Shown piece after piece: positions 15,700 through 25,500 of a stretch of DNA of 64,000 nt (positions are counted from its first letter, which is position 1; each line of letters starts with the position of its first letter). The notes under the pieces are model-generated. The model worked only from the letters and a program-made list of their open reading frames with translations. It searched no databases and had not been told where the DNA came from. The translations under genes and the position numbers were made by a program. The DNA comes from Streptomyces sp. Ru71 (GTDB taxonomy: Bacteria; Actinomycetota; Actinomycetes; Streptomycetales; Streptomycetaceae). Location: positions 1 through 64,000 of the forward strand of contig NZ_PQSS01000011.1 of NCBI RefSeq assembly GCF_002920535.1. The letters are read 5' to 3'.

Positions 15700-17181
15700 T
15701 CAGCGGCAGGTCGTGCCGTCCTTCGGGACCGTGCCCCGGAGCAGGTAGGCGTTCACCGTGGAGTCCACGCAGGTGCTGCCGCTGCCGTACGCTCCGTGGC
15801 CCTCGCCCTGCCAGGTGAGGACCACGCCGACGTTCCTGCCGAGTTCGTCGGCCATGCGGCGCGCGCCCTCGTAGGGGGTGGCCGGGTCGCCGGTGTTGCC
15901 CACGACGAGGATCGGCGCCGCGCCCGGCGCGCTCACCTGCGGGGTGTCGTACTGGCCCGGTACCGGCCAGTCGTGGCACCAGCCGGCCGCGTCCCAGGCG
16001 AGGAAGGGGCCGAAGACCGGCGAGACGCGTTCGAAGTCCGCCAGCCGTGCCCGGGTGTCCTGCGGGGTCGGGCGCTGCTTGTCGTCCAGGCAGGATATGA
16101 GCCGCTGGGAGTGGGACGAGGTGCCGTAGTGGCCCGAGGGATCGCGTTCGTTGTAGACGTCGGCCAGGGCCAGCAGTTCGGTGCCGTCGCCGCGTTCGGC
16201 CGAGGCGAGCGCGCTGGTCAGGCTGGGCCAGCTCTGTTCGCTGTAGAGGGGAAGGACGATGCCGGTCACGGCCAGGGTCTGGGTGAGCTTGCGTCCCGAC
16301 GAGGTGGGCAGCGGGTTCGCGTCGATCCGGCGCAGCAGGTCGGCGATCTCCCGGGTGCCCTGTTTCGGGTCCCGGCCGGTGGACTTCAGGTAGTCGTCCA
16401 GCGCGCGCTGGAAACCGCGGGCCTGGTTCTCGGCGTGGCCCACCGCGTCACCCGTGGGGTCGACGACCGCGTCGAGCACCAGCCGGCCCACGTTGCGCGG
16501 GAACAGGTGGGCGTAGACACCGCCCAGTTCGGTGCCGTAGGAGATGCCGAAGTAGTGCATCTTGGCGTCGCCGAGGACCTGGCGCATGAGGTCCATGTCG
16601 CGCGCGGTGTCGGTCGTGGAGACGTGGGCCATCAGCTCCCCTGCCGCCTTCTGGCACCCCTTGCCGAAGGCCGTGGAGTCCGCGAGGAACGCGCGCTCCT
16701 CGGCCGGCGTGTCCGGTGTGGCGTCGATCGCCTCGGCGGCCTGGATCTCGCGGTCGCCTCGGCAGCGCACGCCCTCGCTGGCGGCCACTCCGCGCGGGTC
16801 GAAGCTGACCAGGTCGTAGTGCTCGCGCAGCCGGGAGACGAGCGGTGCGTATCCCGGCATGCCGGACACGCCGGAGCCACCGGGCCCGCCGAAGTTGAAC
16901 AGCAGCGAGCCGATGCGGTCGCCGCCGTCGGCCTTGGCGCGGATCATGGCCAGGCCGATCGTGCGGCCGTCCGGTTTCGACCAGTCCAGCGGTGCCTTCA
17001 GCGTGGCGCACTGCCAGTCGTCGCCCGGCGCGGGGGAGTCGTCGGTCGCCTCGCAGCGGCCCCAGTCGAGCTTCTGTTCCGTGAGCGAGGCCGGCGACGA
17101 GCCCGACGAGCCCCCGCCGCAGCCGGCCGCCAGCAGTGCCCCAGCGGTCGCGAGCGCCGCCCACCGGATCGAACGTGCCAT
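15700..17181 (-). CDS. TAP-like alpha/beta hydrolase lipoprotein (SlpD/SlpE family), copy 1
   Basis: A 493-residue exported lipoprotein (lipobox LLAAGC, Cys21) of the Streptomyces tripeptidyl-aminopeptidase-like family. It has FNFGGPGGSG (oxyanion region), SFDPRGVA, nucleophile GISYG with Ser214, the acid residue in VVGNTGDPATPYEGA and the catalytic His in GEGHGAYGSGSTC. The C-terminal TAP-like domain ends VNAYLLRGTVPKDGTTC. Such enzymes remove tripeptides from secreted proteins. The start is ATG 17181 after a GAGGGGG ribosome-binding site. It is a close paralogue of the next gene upstream, with the same motif order. Confidence 0.92.
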   Translation of the reverse strand: MARSIRWAALATAGALLAAGCGGGSSGSSPASLTEQKLDWGRCEATDDSPAPGDDWQCATLKAPLDWSKPDGRTIGLAMIRAKADGGDRIGSLLFNFGGPGGSGVSGMPGYAPLVSRLREHYDLVSFDPRGVAASEGVRCRGDREIQAAEAIDATPDTPAEERAFLADSTAFGKGCQKAAGELMAHVSTTDTARDMDLMRQVLGDAKMHYFGISYGTELGGVYAHLFPRNVGRLVLDAVVDPTGDAVGHAENQARGFQRALDDYLKSTGRDPKQGTREIADLLRRIDANPLPTSSGRKLTQTLAVTGIVLPLYSEQSWPSLTSALASAERGDGTELLALADVYNERDPSGHYGTSSHSQRLISCLDDKQRPTPQDTRARLADFERVSPVFGPFLAWDAAGWCHDWPVPGQYDTPQVSAPGAAPILVVGNTGDPATPYEGARRMADELGRNVGVVLTWQGEGHGAYGSGSTCVDSTVNAYLLRGTVPKDGTTCR

Positions 17182-17316
17182 GCCCCTGCCCCCTCGTGAG
17201 CCGTCCGCACCGGGGTGGCGAACAGCGGTCAGGCCATCGTAGGCGGACCGACGAGCCTCCGTCGGAGCCTGTGGATAACTCTCTGACCTGGGGGTTTGTC
17301 GAATAAAGGGTGAGGG

Positions 17317-18861
17317 TCAGGCGCAGACGGTCCCGGCCGGCGGGACCTTGCCCTCCAGCAGATAGCCGTTCACCGCCGACTGCACGCACTTGTTCTTGCT
17401 GTCGTACGCGCCGTGCCCCTGCCCCTTGTACGTCAGCTCGACCCCGACGCCCTTGCCCAGGGCGTCCACCATCTTCCGCGCGCCCTCGTACGGCGTTGCC
17501 GGGTCGCCGGTGTTGCCCACGACGAGGATCGGCGCCGCCCCGGGCGCGCTGACGTCGGGGTGGTCGGCGGCGCCGGGCACGGCCCAGTCGGTGCAGCTGA
17601 CCATGCCCCAGGCCATGAAGTCGCCGAACAGCGGCGAGGCGGCGCGGAAGGAGGGCAGCTTGCTCTGCACGTAGTCGGCGGTGTAGCGGGGCTTGTCGTC
17701 GGCGCAGTTGATGGAGATGTTGGCGGCGGTGATGTTGCTGTACTCGCCGTTTTCGTTGCGCCCGTTCATCGAGTCGGACAGGGCCATGAGAATCCTGCCG
17801 TTGCCGCTGTAGGCCTCCTGCAGGCCCTCGGTCAGGTACTCCCAGAAGTCCTTGGAGTACAGGGCCTGCGCGATGCCGTTGGTGGCGGCGGTCTGGGTCA
17901 GCTGGCGCGGGAAGATGCCGGGGATCGGCTTGCGGTCGAGGTCGGCGAGCAGCTTGGCGATGCGGTTCTTGACGTCTTGCGCGGTGTCGCCGATCGGGCA
18001 GTCCTCGACCTTGGACGTGCAGCCCTCGGCGAAGTTGTCCAGGGCGAGCTGGAATCCCTTGGCCTGGCCGAGCGCGCCCTGCTCGGCGTTCTGCGTCGGG
18101 TCGACGACCGCGTCGAACACCGCCCGCCCGACCCGCCGTGGGAACAGGTGGGCGTAGACGCCGCCGAGCTCGGTGCCGTAGGAGATGCCGAAGTAGTACA
18201 GCTTGTCGTCGCCGAGGACCTGGCGCATCAGGTCCATGTCGCGGGCGGCGTCGGTGGTGCGCACATGCGGCAGGATCCGCTTGGAGTGGTGCTCGCAGGC
18301 CCCGTTGAAGTCCTTGGTGTTGTCGAGGTACGTCGTGCGCTCGGCGGCGTCGTCGGGGGTGGCGTCCTGCTGGAAGTAGGCGTCCAGCTGTGCGTCGTCC
18401 TCGCACTTGACGGGTGCGCTGCGGCCGACGCCGCGCGGGTCGAAGCTGACCAGGTCGTAGCGCGTGCGCAGGGTGGCGTAGTCCTCGCCGAAGGCGGGCA
18501 GCGTGGTCACGCCGGAGCCGCCGGGGCCGCCGAAGTTGAAGATCAGCGAACCGATGCGGCGGCTCGCCTGGCCGCTGGACTTCGCCCGGATCAGCGCGAT
18601 GCCGATCGTGTCGCCCTTGGGCTTGGCCCAGTCCAGCGGCGCCTTCATGGTGGCGCACTGCCACTGCGCGCCGCCCGGCAGCGGTGAGGGCGCGTTGCCG
18701 CCGCCCTCCGCCTGCGACGGGGCGGGACAGTCCTTCCAGCTCAGCTTCTGCTCCGTCAGGTCCTCGTCCTTGGAGTCGTCACCGCAGCCCGTCAGGGCTG
18801 CCGACAGCAGCAGGGCGGTGACGGTCAGAGCGGCGGCGCGCAGCCGGGAGGGGTTGGGCAT
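17317..18861 (-). CDS. TAP-like alpha/beta hydrolase lipoprotein, copy 2
   Basis: A 514-residue exported lipoprotein (lipobox about LTGC near residue 25) and a tandem paralogue of the downstream copy. It shares FNFGGPGGSG, SFDPRGVG, GISYGTELGGVYAHLFPR with the nucleophile Ser, GNTGDPATPYEGARKM and GQGHGAYDS with the catalytic His, and ends VNGYLLEGKVPPAGTVC. The mid-region insert differs (KVEDCPIGDTAQDV), so substrate preference may differ. The pair matches the tandem arrangement known for mycelium-associated SlpD/SlpE proteases of S. lividans. The start is ATG 18861. Confidence 0.92.
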   Translation of the reverse strand: MPNPSRLRAAALTVTALLLSAALTGCGDDSKDEDLTEQKLSWKDCPAPSQAEGGGNAPSPLPGGAQWQCATMKAPLDWAKPKGDTIGIALIRAKSSGQASRRIGSLIFNFGGPGGSGVTTLPAFGEDYATLRTRYDLVSFDPRGVGRSAPVKCEDDAQLDAYFQQDATPDDAAERTTYLDNTKDFNGACEHHSKRILPHVRTTDAARDMDLMRQVLGDDKLYYFGISYGTELGGVYAHLFPRRVGRAVFDAVVDPTQNAEQGALGQAKGFQLALDNFAEGCTSKVEDCPIGDTAQDVKNRIAKLLADLDRKPIPGIFPRQLTQTAATNGIAQALYSKDFWEYLTEGLQEAYSGNGRILMALSDSMNGRNENGEYSNITAANISINCADDKPRYTADYVQSKLPSFRAASPLFGDFMAWGMVSCTDWAVPGAADHPDVSAPGAAPILVVGNTGDPATPYEGARKMVDALGKGVGVELTYKGQGHGAYDSKNKCVQSAVNGYLLEGKVPPAGTVCA

Positions 18862-18937
18862 GATCCCATCGTGCGGCGCGGCAGGCCCGCGCGCGCGGGG
18901 CGCGGGCCCGTTGGGGGGACGAGGGCGCCGGGAGTGA

Positions 18938-21664
18938 CTACAGCGCTCCCTTGCGGGTGAGGTGGTTGAACGCCAGCCAGCCCGGCAGCACCGGCAGCCA
19001 CAGCGTGAGCAGCCGGAACAGCAGCACCGCCGGCGCGGCGACCTCCTTGGGCAGCCCGACGGCGATCAGGCCGAGCGTCAGGGACGCCTCGACGGCGCCG
19101 ACACCGCCCGGCGTGGGCGCGGCCGAGCCGAGCGCGTTGCCGGCCAGGAAGACGACGGCGACGCTGGCGATGCTCAGCGAGGCCGAGCCGTCGCCGAAGG
19201 CGCGGATGGAGGCGTCCAGGCACATCACGAAGCAGGCGGTGAGCAGCAGCATGCCGCCGATGCCCGTGACGAGCTTCTGCGGCCGCTGCAGCACGTCCAG
19301 CATGCGCGGGATGACGCCCGCGAACAGCGACCGCACGCGCGTGACGATGAACTTGCGCAGGAACGGCACGGAGGTCACCACGAGGACGAGGACCGCGACG
19401 GTCAGCAGACCGGCGATGACCGTGCGGGACGGCGACAGCGACGGGGTCTTCTCGGTGCCGGTCAGATAGCCGAACGACAGCAGCATCAGGATGTGCGCGC
19501 CGAGCCCGAACAGCTGCGAGGCGCCCACACTGGCCACCGCGAGCCCCGGCCGCACTCCCTGGCGCTGCAGGAACCGTGTGTTCAGCGCGACGCCGCCGAC
19601 CGCGGCGGGCGCCACGATCTTCACGAAGGACCCGGCGACCTGCGCGGCCACCGTCCGCGGGAACGGCACCCGCTCGGGCACGAAGCCCAGCAGGCTCATC
19701 GCCGCGGCCACATAGCTCAGCGCGGAGAACAGCACGGCCGCGGCCACCCAGCCCCACTGGGCGTTCGCCACGAGCGGCCCGAACTCGATGTGGGTGAGCT
19801 GCGTCAGCAGGAAGTACGCGCCGATCGCGCCGGCGATGAAGCTGATCAGCGTCCGCGGCCGCACCCGCTCAAGCCGGGCCGGCTCGACCGGGGCCTGCGG
19901 CCTGATCCGGAGCACCTCGTGCCGGATCTGGCTGAGCAGATCCTCCTCGCGTGCCTCCTCACGGGCCTCCTCCAGCGCCTCGTCGACAGCCCGCTTCTCG
20001 GCCCGTGCCTGCGCCCGTGCGGCCTTCTTGTCGGCCTTCTCGGGTACGGCGGCGGTGTCCTGGTGGGCCTCGGCGCGGGCCTCCTTGGCGTGCCGGGCCG
20101 CCTCCAGGACCGCGTCGCGTTCGCGCTGGGCACGCTCGCGTGCCAGTCGGCGCAGCGTCGCGCGCGTGGAGCGGGTCAGCGCGATCGGCTGGAGCATCGG
20201 CAGGCAGTCGGCCACGGCGTCGGGGCCGAGGACGCTCACCGCGGAGGCCACCGCCCGCTCGGCGCCGGCCCGCAGGCCCAGCGTGGTCACCAGCTGGGCG
20301 ACGTCCATGCGCAGCAGCAGATCACCGGCCGCGATCTCGCCGCCCCGCAGGTCGGTGAGGATCACCCTGCCGGAACGATCCACCAGAATCGCGTCGCCGG
20401 CCAGCCTGCGGTGCGCGATCCGCCGCGACTGCAGGGCGCGCACCTGGTGCCAGGCGTTGCGCAGCAGCTCGTCGGTGATCTCCTCGTCGGCCAGCGAGTC
20501 CAGGGTGCGTCCGCCGGTGTGCTCGTAGACGAGCATGACGGCGTCGGGGCCGAGCTCGGAGGTGGCGATCAGCTTGGGCGCGTTGGCGCCGGCGGCGATC
20601 GCGGCGTAGGCGAGCAGCGCCTCCTGCTCCAGGGCCTGACGCAGCGACTGCAGGCTGCTGCGGGTGGCGAAGCCGCGCAGGGTGAGGTTGCGCCAGGCGC
20701 GGTAGAAGAAGCCCTGGGCCTGTTGTTCGCGGTCGACGACGGTGACGTCGAGCGGCGGGCCGTCCTCCAGGGTGACGAAGTAGCGCCGGCCGCGGTCGCT
20801 CATGTCGGCGCTGTCGGGTGCTTCCTCGCGGGAGGCGCTGACCGGGTGGAAGCCGACGGTCTGCAGGCCGGCCATGAGGGTGCGGCCGGTGGGGCGGACG
20901 TTGGGGGAGCCGACGGCGTACAGGGTGCCGTAGGCCACGGTCCAGCCGATGAGCACCGTCAGGATGATCGAGAACGGTGTCGTGTAGCCCGTGACCAGCA
21001 TGGAGAACGCGTCGAGGAGCAGCACGATCCACAGCACCGACCGCCAGCGCGGTCTGCGGGACATGCCGACGGCGGTCATGTACGCGATGACCGGGGCCAG
21101 ATAGCCGTGCACCGGGTCGGTCAGCGCGTGGATGTCGCCAGGGGAGGGCTGGGTGAGCGCCTCCTGGATGGAGTCGGGGGCGGCCTTGGCGACCCACAGG
21201 TCGGTGGCGAGCGTCACTCCGTGCGCGAGGACCGCGGCGAGGACGCCGTCGGCGATGCGCAGTCCGTCCCGCTTGATCAGCCGTTCGATCGCGAAGGCGA
21301 CCGGCACCAGCAGGATCGCGATGCTGGAGGCCAGGCCGGCGATCTTGATGAGCAGGTCGGGTGCCTGCCCGGTGCCCTTGTTGATGTCCTGTTCCAGGCC
21401 GGAGGTCGTGCCGTGCGCGAACGCGGCGATCCCCAGCAGCACGACGATCGCGAGCAGACCCACCAGCAGCCGCATCAGGTCCGAGGGGCGGTGCACGCGC
21501 GCGGGGAGCAGCGGTTCGTCGCCCTCCACCTCGTCGATGTGCGTCACGTCACGCGCGTCGTCGGGGGAAGTGTCGCTCTTGGTGCCCTTGTCGCCGGTGC
21601 CCGGGCGCGACGCAGCGTCAGAGGTGCCCTCCGCGTCTCCGGGGTGCACACCCTGCTGCTTCAT
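18938..21664 (-). CDS. Flippase/LPG-synthase-like membrane protein fused to a kinase-like domain
   Basis: A 908-residue protein in three parts. Residues about 60-260 hold six to seven membrane segments. Residues about 270-530 look like a degenerate protein-kinase/APH fold: VMLVYEHTGGRTLDSL hinge, HRRLAGDAILVD in place of the catalytic loop, and LTDLRGG in place of DFG. A charged Ala/Glu/Lys coiled region follows, then a C-terminal UPF0104 domain of eight membrane segments (TLISFIAGAIGAYFLL to GWLAFNHL) with the LPG-synthase TM motif GSAAPTPGGVGAVE. The start is ATG 21664, with AAGAAGAGG just upstream; GTG 21688 is possible. The role may be lipid or envelope related, unproven. Confidence 0.88.
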   Translation of the reverse strand: MKQQGVHPGDAEGTSDAASRPGTGDKGTKSDTSPDDARDVTHIDEVEGDEPLLPARVHRPSDLMRLLVGLLAIVVLLGIAAFAHGTTSGLEQDINKGTGQAPDLLIKIAGLASSIAILLVPVAFAIERLIKRDGLRIADGVLAAVLAHGVTLATDLWVAKAAPDSIQEALTQPSPGDIHALTDPVHGYLAPVIAYMTAVGMSRRPRWRSVLWIVLLLDAFSMLVTGYTTPFSIILTVLIGWTVAYGTLYAVGSPNVRPTGRTLMAGLQTVGFHPVSASREEAPDSADMSDRGRRYFVTLEDGPPLDVTVVDREQQAQGFFYRAWRNLTLRGFATRSSLQSLRQALEQEALLAYAAIAAGANAPKLIATSELGPDAVMLVYEHTGGRTLDSLADEEITDELLRNAWHQVRALQSRRIAHRRLAGDAILVDRSGRVILTDLRGGEIAAGDLLLRMDVAQLVTTLGLRAGAERAVASAVSVLGPDAVADCLPMLQPIALTRSTRATLRRLARERAQRERDAVLEAARHAKEARAEAHQDTAAVPEKADKKAARAQARAEKRAVDEALEEAREEAREEDLLSQIRHEVLRIRPQAPVEPARLERVRPRTLISFIAGAIGAYFLLTQLTHIEFGPLVANAQWGWVAAAVLFSALSYVAAAMSLLGFVPERVPFPRTVAAQVAGSFVKIVAPAAVGGVALNTRFLQRQGVRPGLAVASVGASQLFGLGAHILMLLSFGYLTGTEKTPSLSPSRTVIAGLLTVAVLVLVVTSVPFLRKFIVTRVRSLFAGVIPRMLDVLQRPQKLVTGIGGMLLLTACFVMCLDASIRAFGDGSASLSIASVAVVFLAGNALGSAAPTPGGVGAVEASLTLGLIAVGLPKEVAAPAVLLFRLLTLWLPVLPGWLAFNHLTRKGAL

Positions 21665-21849
21665 CGCCTCTTCTTGATCTCGTATCACCGGTCACCGCCC
21701 GCACGATGGTGGCATGCCCCACCGACACACGGGGGCATCAGGGTGCACATGCGGGGCCGACAGTCTGCCGGAAGCGCCGTGCCGGGGCGAGGGTCACGCA
21801 CCGTCGAGAACCGGTCACCCTGTCGGTGGGGTGGTGCAGGATGGGTCGA

Positions 21850-22275
21850 ATGAGCGAGCAGAGCCTTCCGGACGACGCGGGCCCGGAGCGGGCCGGGGCG
21901 CTCCCCGAGGACGACGCCGGCCCCGGCCGGCCCGAGGCGCTCCCCGAGTACGCCGAGCGGGTCCTTGAGGTCGCCGAGCTGATCCCGCCGGGGCGGGTCA
22001 TGACGTACGGGGACGTCGCCGAATGGCTGGAGGAGGGCGGGCCCCGCCAGGTCGGGCGCGTGATGTCGCTGTACGGCGGTGCCGTCCCGTGGTGGCGTGT
22101 CGTGCGGGCCGACGGGGTGCTGCTGCCGGGGCACGAGCAGCGCGCGCTGGCGCACTACCGGGCGGAGGGCACGCCGCTGAAGTCGGCGAGCCGGGCCGCG
22201 CAGGGCCATGTGCCGCGCCTCGACATGAGTCGTGCGCGGTGGGACGGCGGCGGACGCGCTGACGCTCACACCTGA
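21850..22275 (+). CDS. Alkyltransferase-like protein (MGMT/ATL family, active Cys replaced by Trp)
   Basis: A 141-residue DNA-binding protein of the O6-alkylguanine methyltransferase family. Residues 35-135 match the domain: VAELIPPGRVMTYGDVAEWL, then RQVGRVMSLYGGAVP, and the active-site segment W81-W82-R83-V-V where true MGMTs have PCHRV. The alkyl-accepting Cys is Trp and the adjacent His is Trp. ATL proteins bind O6-alkylguanine and flag it for nucleotide excision repair without removing it. The start is ATG 21850 (ATG 21841 is also in frame). CAGGAT sits 7 nt before it. It lies beside the AdnAB genes, in a repair-gene neighbourhood. Confidence 0.87.
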   Translation: MSEQSLPDDAGPERAGALPEDDAGPGRPEALPEYAERVLEVAELIPPGRVMTYGDVAEWLEEGGPRQVGRVMSLYGGAVPWWRVVRADGVLLPGHEQRALAHYRAEGTPLKSASRAAQGHVPRLDMSRARWDGGGRADAHT

Positions 22276-22530
22276 CAGCTTCCGCCATGCGTCAGGCCGG
22301 AGTGTGACCTGTGACCCGAAGGGATGAACAAGGGCACATCCGTGGCATGACGTACGTTCGTGAGGCGAGGGACTCGCGTGGCGCGAGCGCCGGACGGGAA
22401 GAAGCGGAAGTCCTGCTTCCACCCGGCCCGGCGGCGTAGCGTCGCCTGCGCGCGTCCCCGACCCACGGCCACCGGCCCGCAGGCGCGGCCGGCCGCGCAC
22501 CCAGCACACCCACCAGGACCGGCGAACCAC

Positions 22531-25500
22531 GTGAGCTCCTCTTCCTCCACCCGGCGCCTGCCGCACCCCCAGGTGCGGCAGGGGAGCCGTGGCGCCTACC
22601 GATTGGTGCGTACCCCGCCACACCGTCCGGATCCCCCTCGTCTGGACGCCGCGCAGCGCGCCGTGGTTGACCATGACAGCGGCCCGCTGCTCGTCCTCGC
22701 CGGTCCGGGCACCGGGAAGACCACCACCCTCGTCGAGTCCGTGGCCGCCCGTGTCGCCCGCGGAGGTGACCCCGCGCGCGTGCTCGTGCTGACGTTCAGC
22801 CGCAAGGCGGCCGTCGAGCTGCGCGACCGCATGGCCCTGCGCATGGGGGCGGCCCGCGCGCCCCAGGCGACCACCTTCCACTCGTTCTGCTACGCCCTCG
22901 TACGCGCCCACCAGGACAGCGAGCTGTTCGCCGAACCACTGCGGCTGCTGTCCGGCCCCGAGCAGGACGTCACCGTGCGCGGACTGCTCGCCGGCCAGAT
23001 CGACCTGGAGAAGCTCGGCCTCGCGCACGTGCGCTGGCCGGACGAGCTGCGCGCCTGCCTGACCACCCGCGGCTTCGCCGACGAGGTCCGCGCCGTCCTC
23101 GCCCGCACCCGCGAACTGGGACTCGGGCCCGACGCCCTGGACGCCTTCGCCCGCCGTATCGGCCGCCCCGACTGGCGGGCGGCCGCCGCCTTCCTCGCCG
23201 AGTACCTGGACGTCCTCGACCTGCAGGGAGTGCTCGACTACGCCGAACTCGTCCACCGCGCGGTGCTCCTCGCCCGCCGCCCGGACGTCGCCCGGCAGCT
23301 CGCCGACCGGTACGACGCCGTGTACGTCGACGAGTACCAGGACACCGACCCGGCGCAGGTACGGCTGCTGCACGCGCTCTTCGGCCACGGACGCACCCTC
23401 GTCGCCTTCGGCGACCCCGACCAGTCGATCTACGCCTTCCGGGGCGCCGACGTGAACGGCATCCTCGACTTCCCGGCCGCCTTCCCGCGCGCGGACGGCC
23501 GCCCCGCCCCCGTCGCGGTGCTGCGCACCTCCCGCCGCTCCGGCGCCGCCCTGCTCGCCGCCACCCGGCTGATCACCCAGCGCATGCCGCTGACCCGGCT
23601 GCCCGCCGACAAGGTGCGCGCCCACCGCGACCTCACGCCCGTACGCGACGGCGGCCGCGTGGAGGTGTACACCTACCCGACGCCCGGCACCGAGCTGGAC
23701 AACATCGCCGACATCCTGCGCCGCGCCCACCTGGAGGACGGCGTCCCCTGGCGCGACATGGCCGTCCTCGTGCGCGCGGGCGCCCGGACCATCCCGGCGG
23801 TCCGCCGCGCCCTCACCGCCGCCGGCGTCCCGCTGGACATCGACGGTGACGACCTGCCCCTGCGTCACGAACCGGCCGTGGCACCCCTGCTGACGGCCCT
23901 GCGGGCGGTGGCCACGGCGGAGGCCGGCGGCGCGTCCACCGAGCCGGCCGGGGAGGCCGGGGAGGCCGGGGAGGCCACGGAGACTCGCGAGGCCCCGGTC
24001 ACCGAGGAGACCGACGCTCCGGAAGCCGACGCCGACGCACCCCAGGACGCAGAGAACCCCGCCGCCACGGCCCCCTGCTGGCTCGACACCGAGACCGCCC
24101 TCACCCTCCTCGCCTCCCCGCTCGCCGGCATGGACGCCGCCGATCTGCGCCGCCTCGGCCGCGCCCTGCGCGAGGAGGAGCGCGCCGCAGGCAACCCGCT
24201 GCCCCCGCCCTCGGACGAACTCCTCGCCCGCGCCCTGGCCGAACCGGAACGCCTGGCCGTGCACGACCCGACGTACGCGCGCGGCGCCCAGCGCCTGGGC
24301 GCACTGCTGCGCACGGCACGCGAGCGCCTGGCCGCCGGCGGGACGGCCGAGGAGGCGCTGTGGGACCTGTGGGAGGGCACCCCCTGGCCCGGGCGACTGG
24401 AGCGGGCCGCCCGGCGCGGCGGCGCGGCCGGCCGCAACGCCGACCGCGACCTGGACGCCGTGTGCGCGCTGTTCGCGACCGCCGCGCGCGCGGAGGAGCG
24501 CACCGGCGGCCGGGGCGCGCTGAACTTCCTGGAGCAGATCGAGGCGGAGGACATAGCCGCCGACACCCTCACCCGGCGCGCGGTGCGCACGGACGCCGTC
24601 CGGCTGATGACCGCGCACCGCTCCAAGGGCCTTGAGTGGCGCCTGGTCGTCGTCGCCGGTGTCCAGGAGGGCCTGTGGCCGGACCTGCGCCGGCGCGGCT
24701 CGCTGCTGGAGGCCGACCGCATCGGCCGCGACGGCCTCGCCCAGCCCCTCACCCCCGGCGCCCTGCTCGCCGAGGAACGCCGCCTGTTCTACGTCGCCGC
24801 CACACGCGCGCGTGAACGGCTCGTCGTCACCGCGGTGAAGGCCCCCGCCGACGACGGCGACCAGCCCTCCCGCTTCCTGGCCGAACTCGGCGTCGAACCG
24901 AAGGACGTCACGGGCCGCCCGCGCCGCCCCCTGTCGGTCGCCGCCCTGGTCGCCGAACTGCGCGCCACCACCGTCGACCCGCGCGCCTCGGACGCCCTCA
25001 GAAAGGCCGCCGCACACCGGCTGGCCCGGCTCGCCGCGCTGGCCGACGAGGACGGCCGGCCCCTGGTGCCGGCCGCGCACCCCTACCGCTGGTGGGGCAT
25101 GTGGGACCCCACCGAGTCCAAGGTGCCGCTGCGCGACCGCGACCAGCCCGTCGTGCTGTCCGGCAGCGCCCTGGACCAGCTCGCCAACACCTGCGCCCTG
25201 CAGTGGTTCCTCGGCCGTGAGGTCAAGGCCGACGCCCCCGCGACCGCCGCCCAGGGCTTCGGCAACGTCGTCCACGTCCTGGCCGACGAGGTGGCCTCCG
25301 GGCACACCCCCGCCGACCTCGCCGTGCTCATGGAACGCCTGGAGACGGTGTGGAACGCGCTCGCCTTCGACGCGCCCTGGAAGTCGCAGCAGGAGAAGGA
25401 CAACGCGCGTGTGGCGCTGGAGCGCTTCCTGCAGTGGCACGTCATGGACCGCGCCGGCCGCACCCCGGTGGCCAGCGAGCACGACTTCGACGTCACGCTG

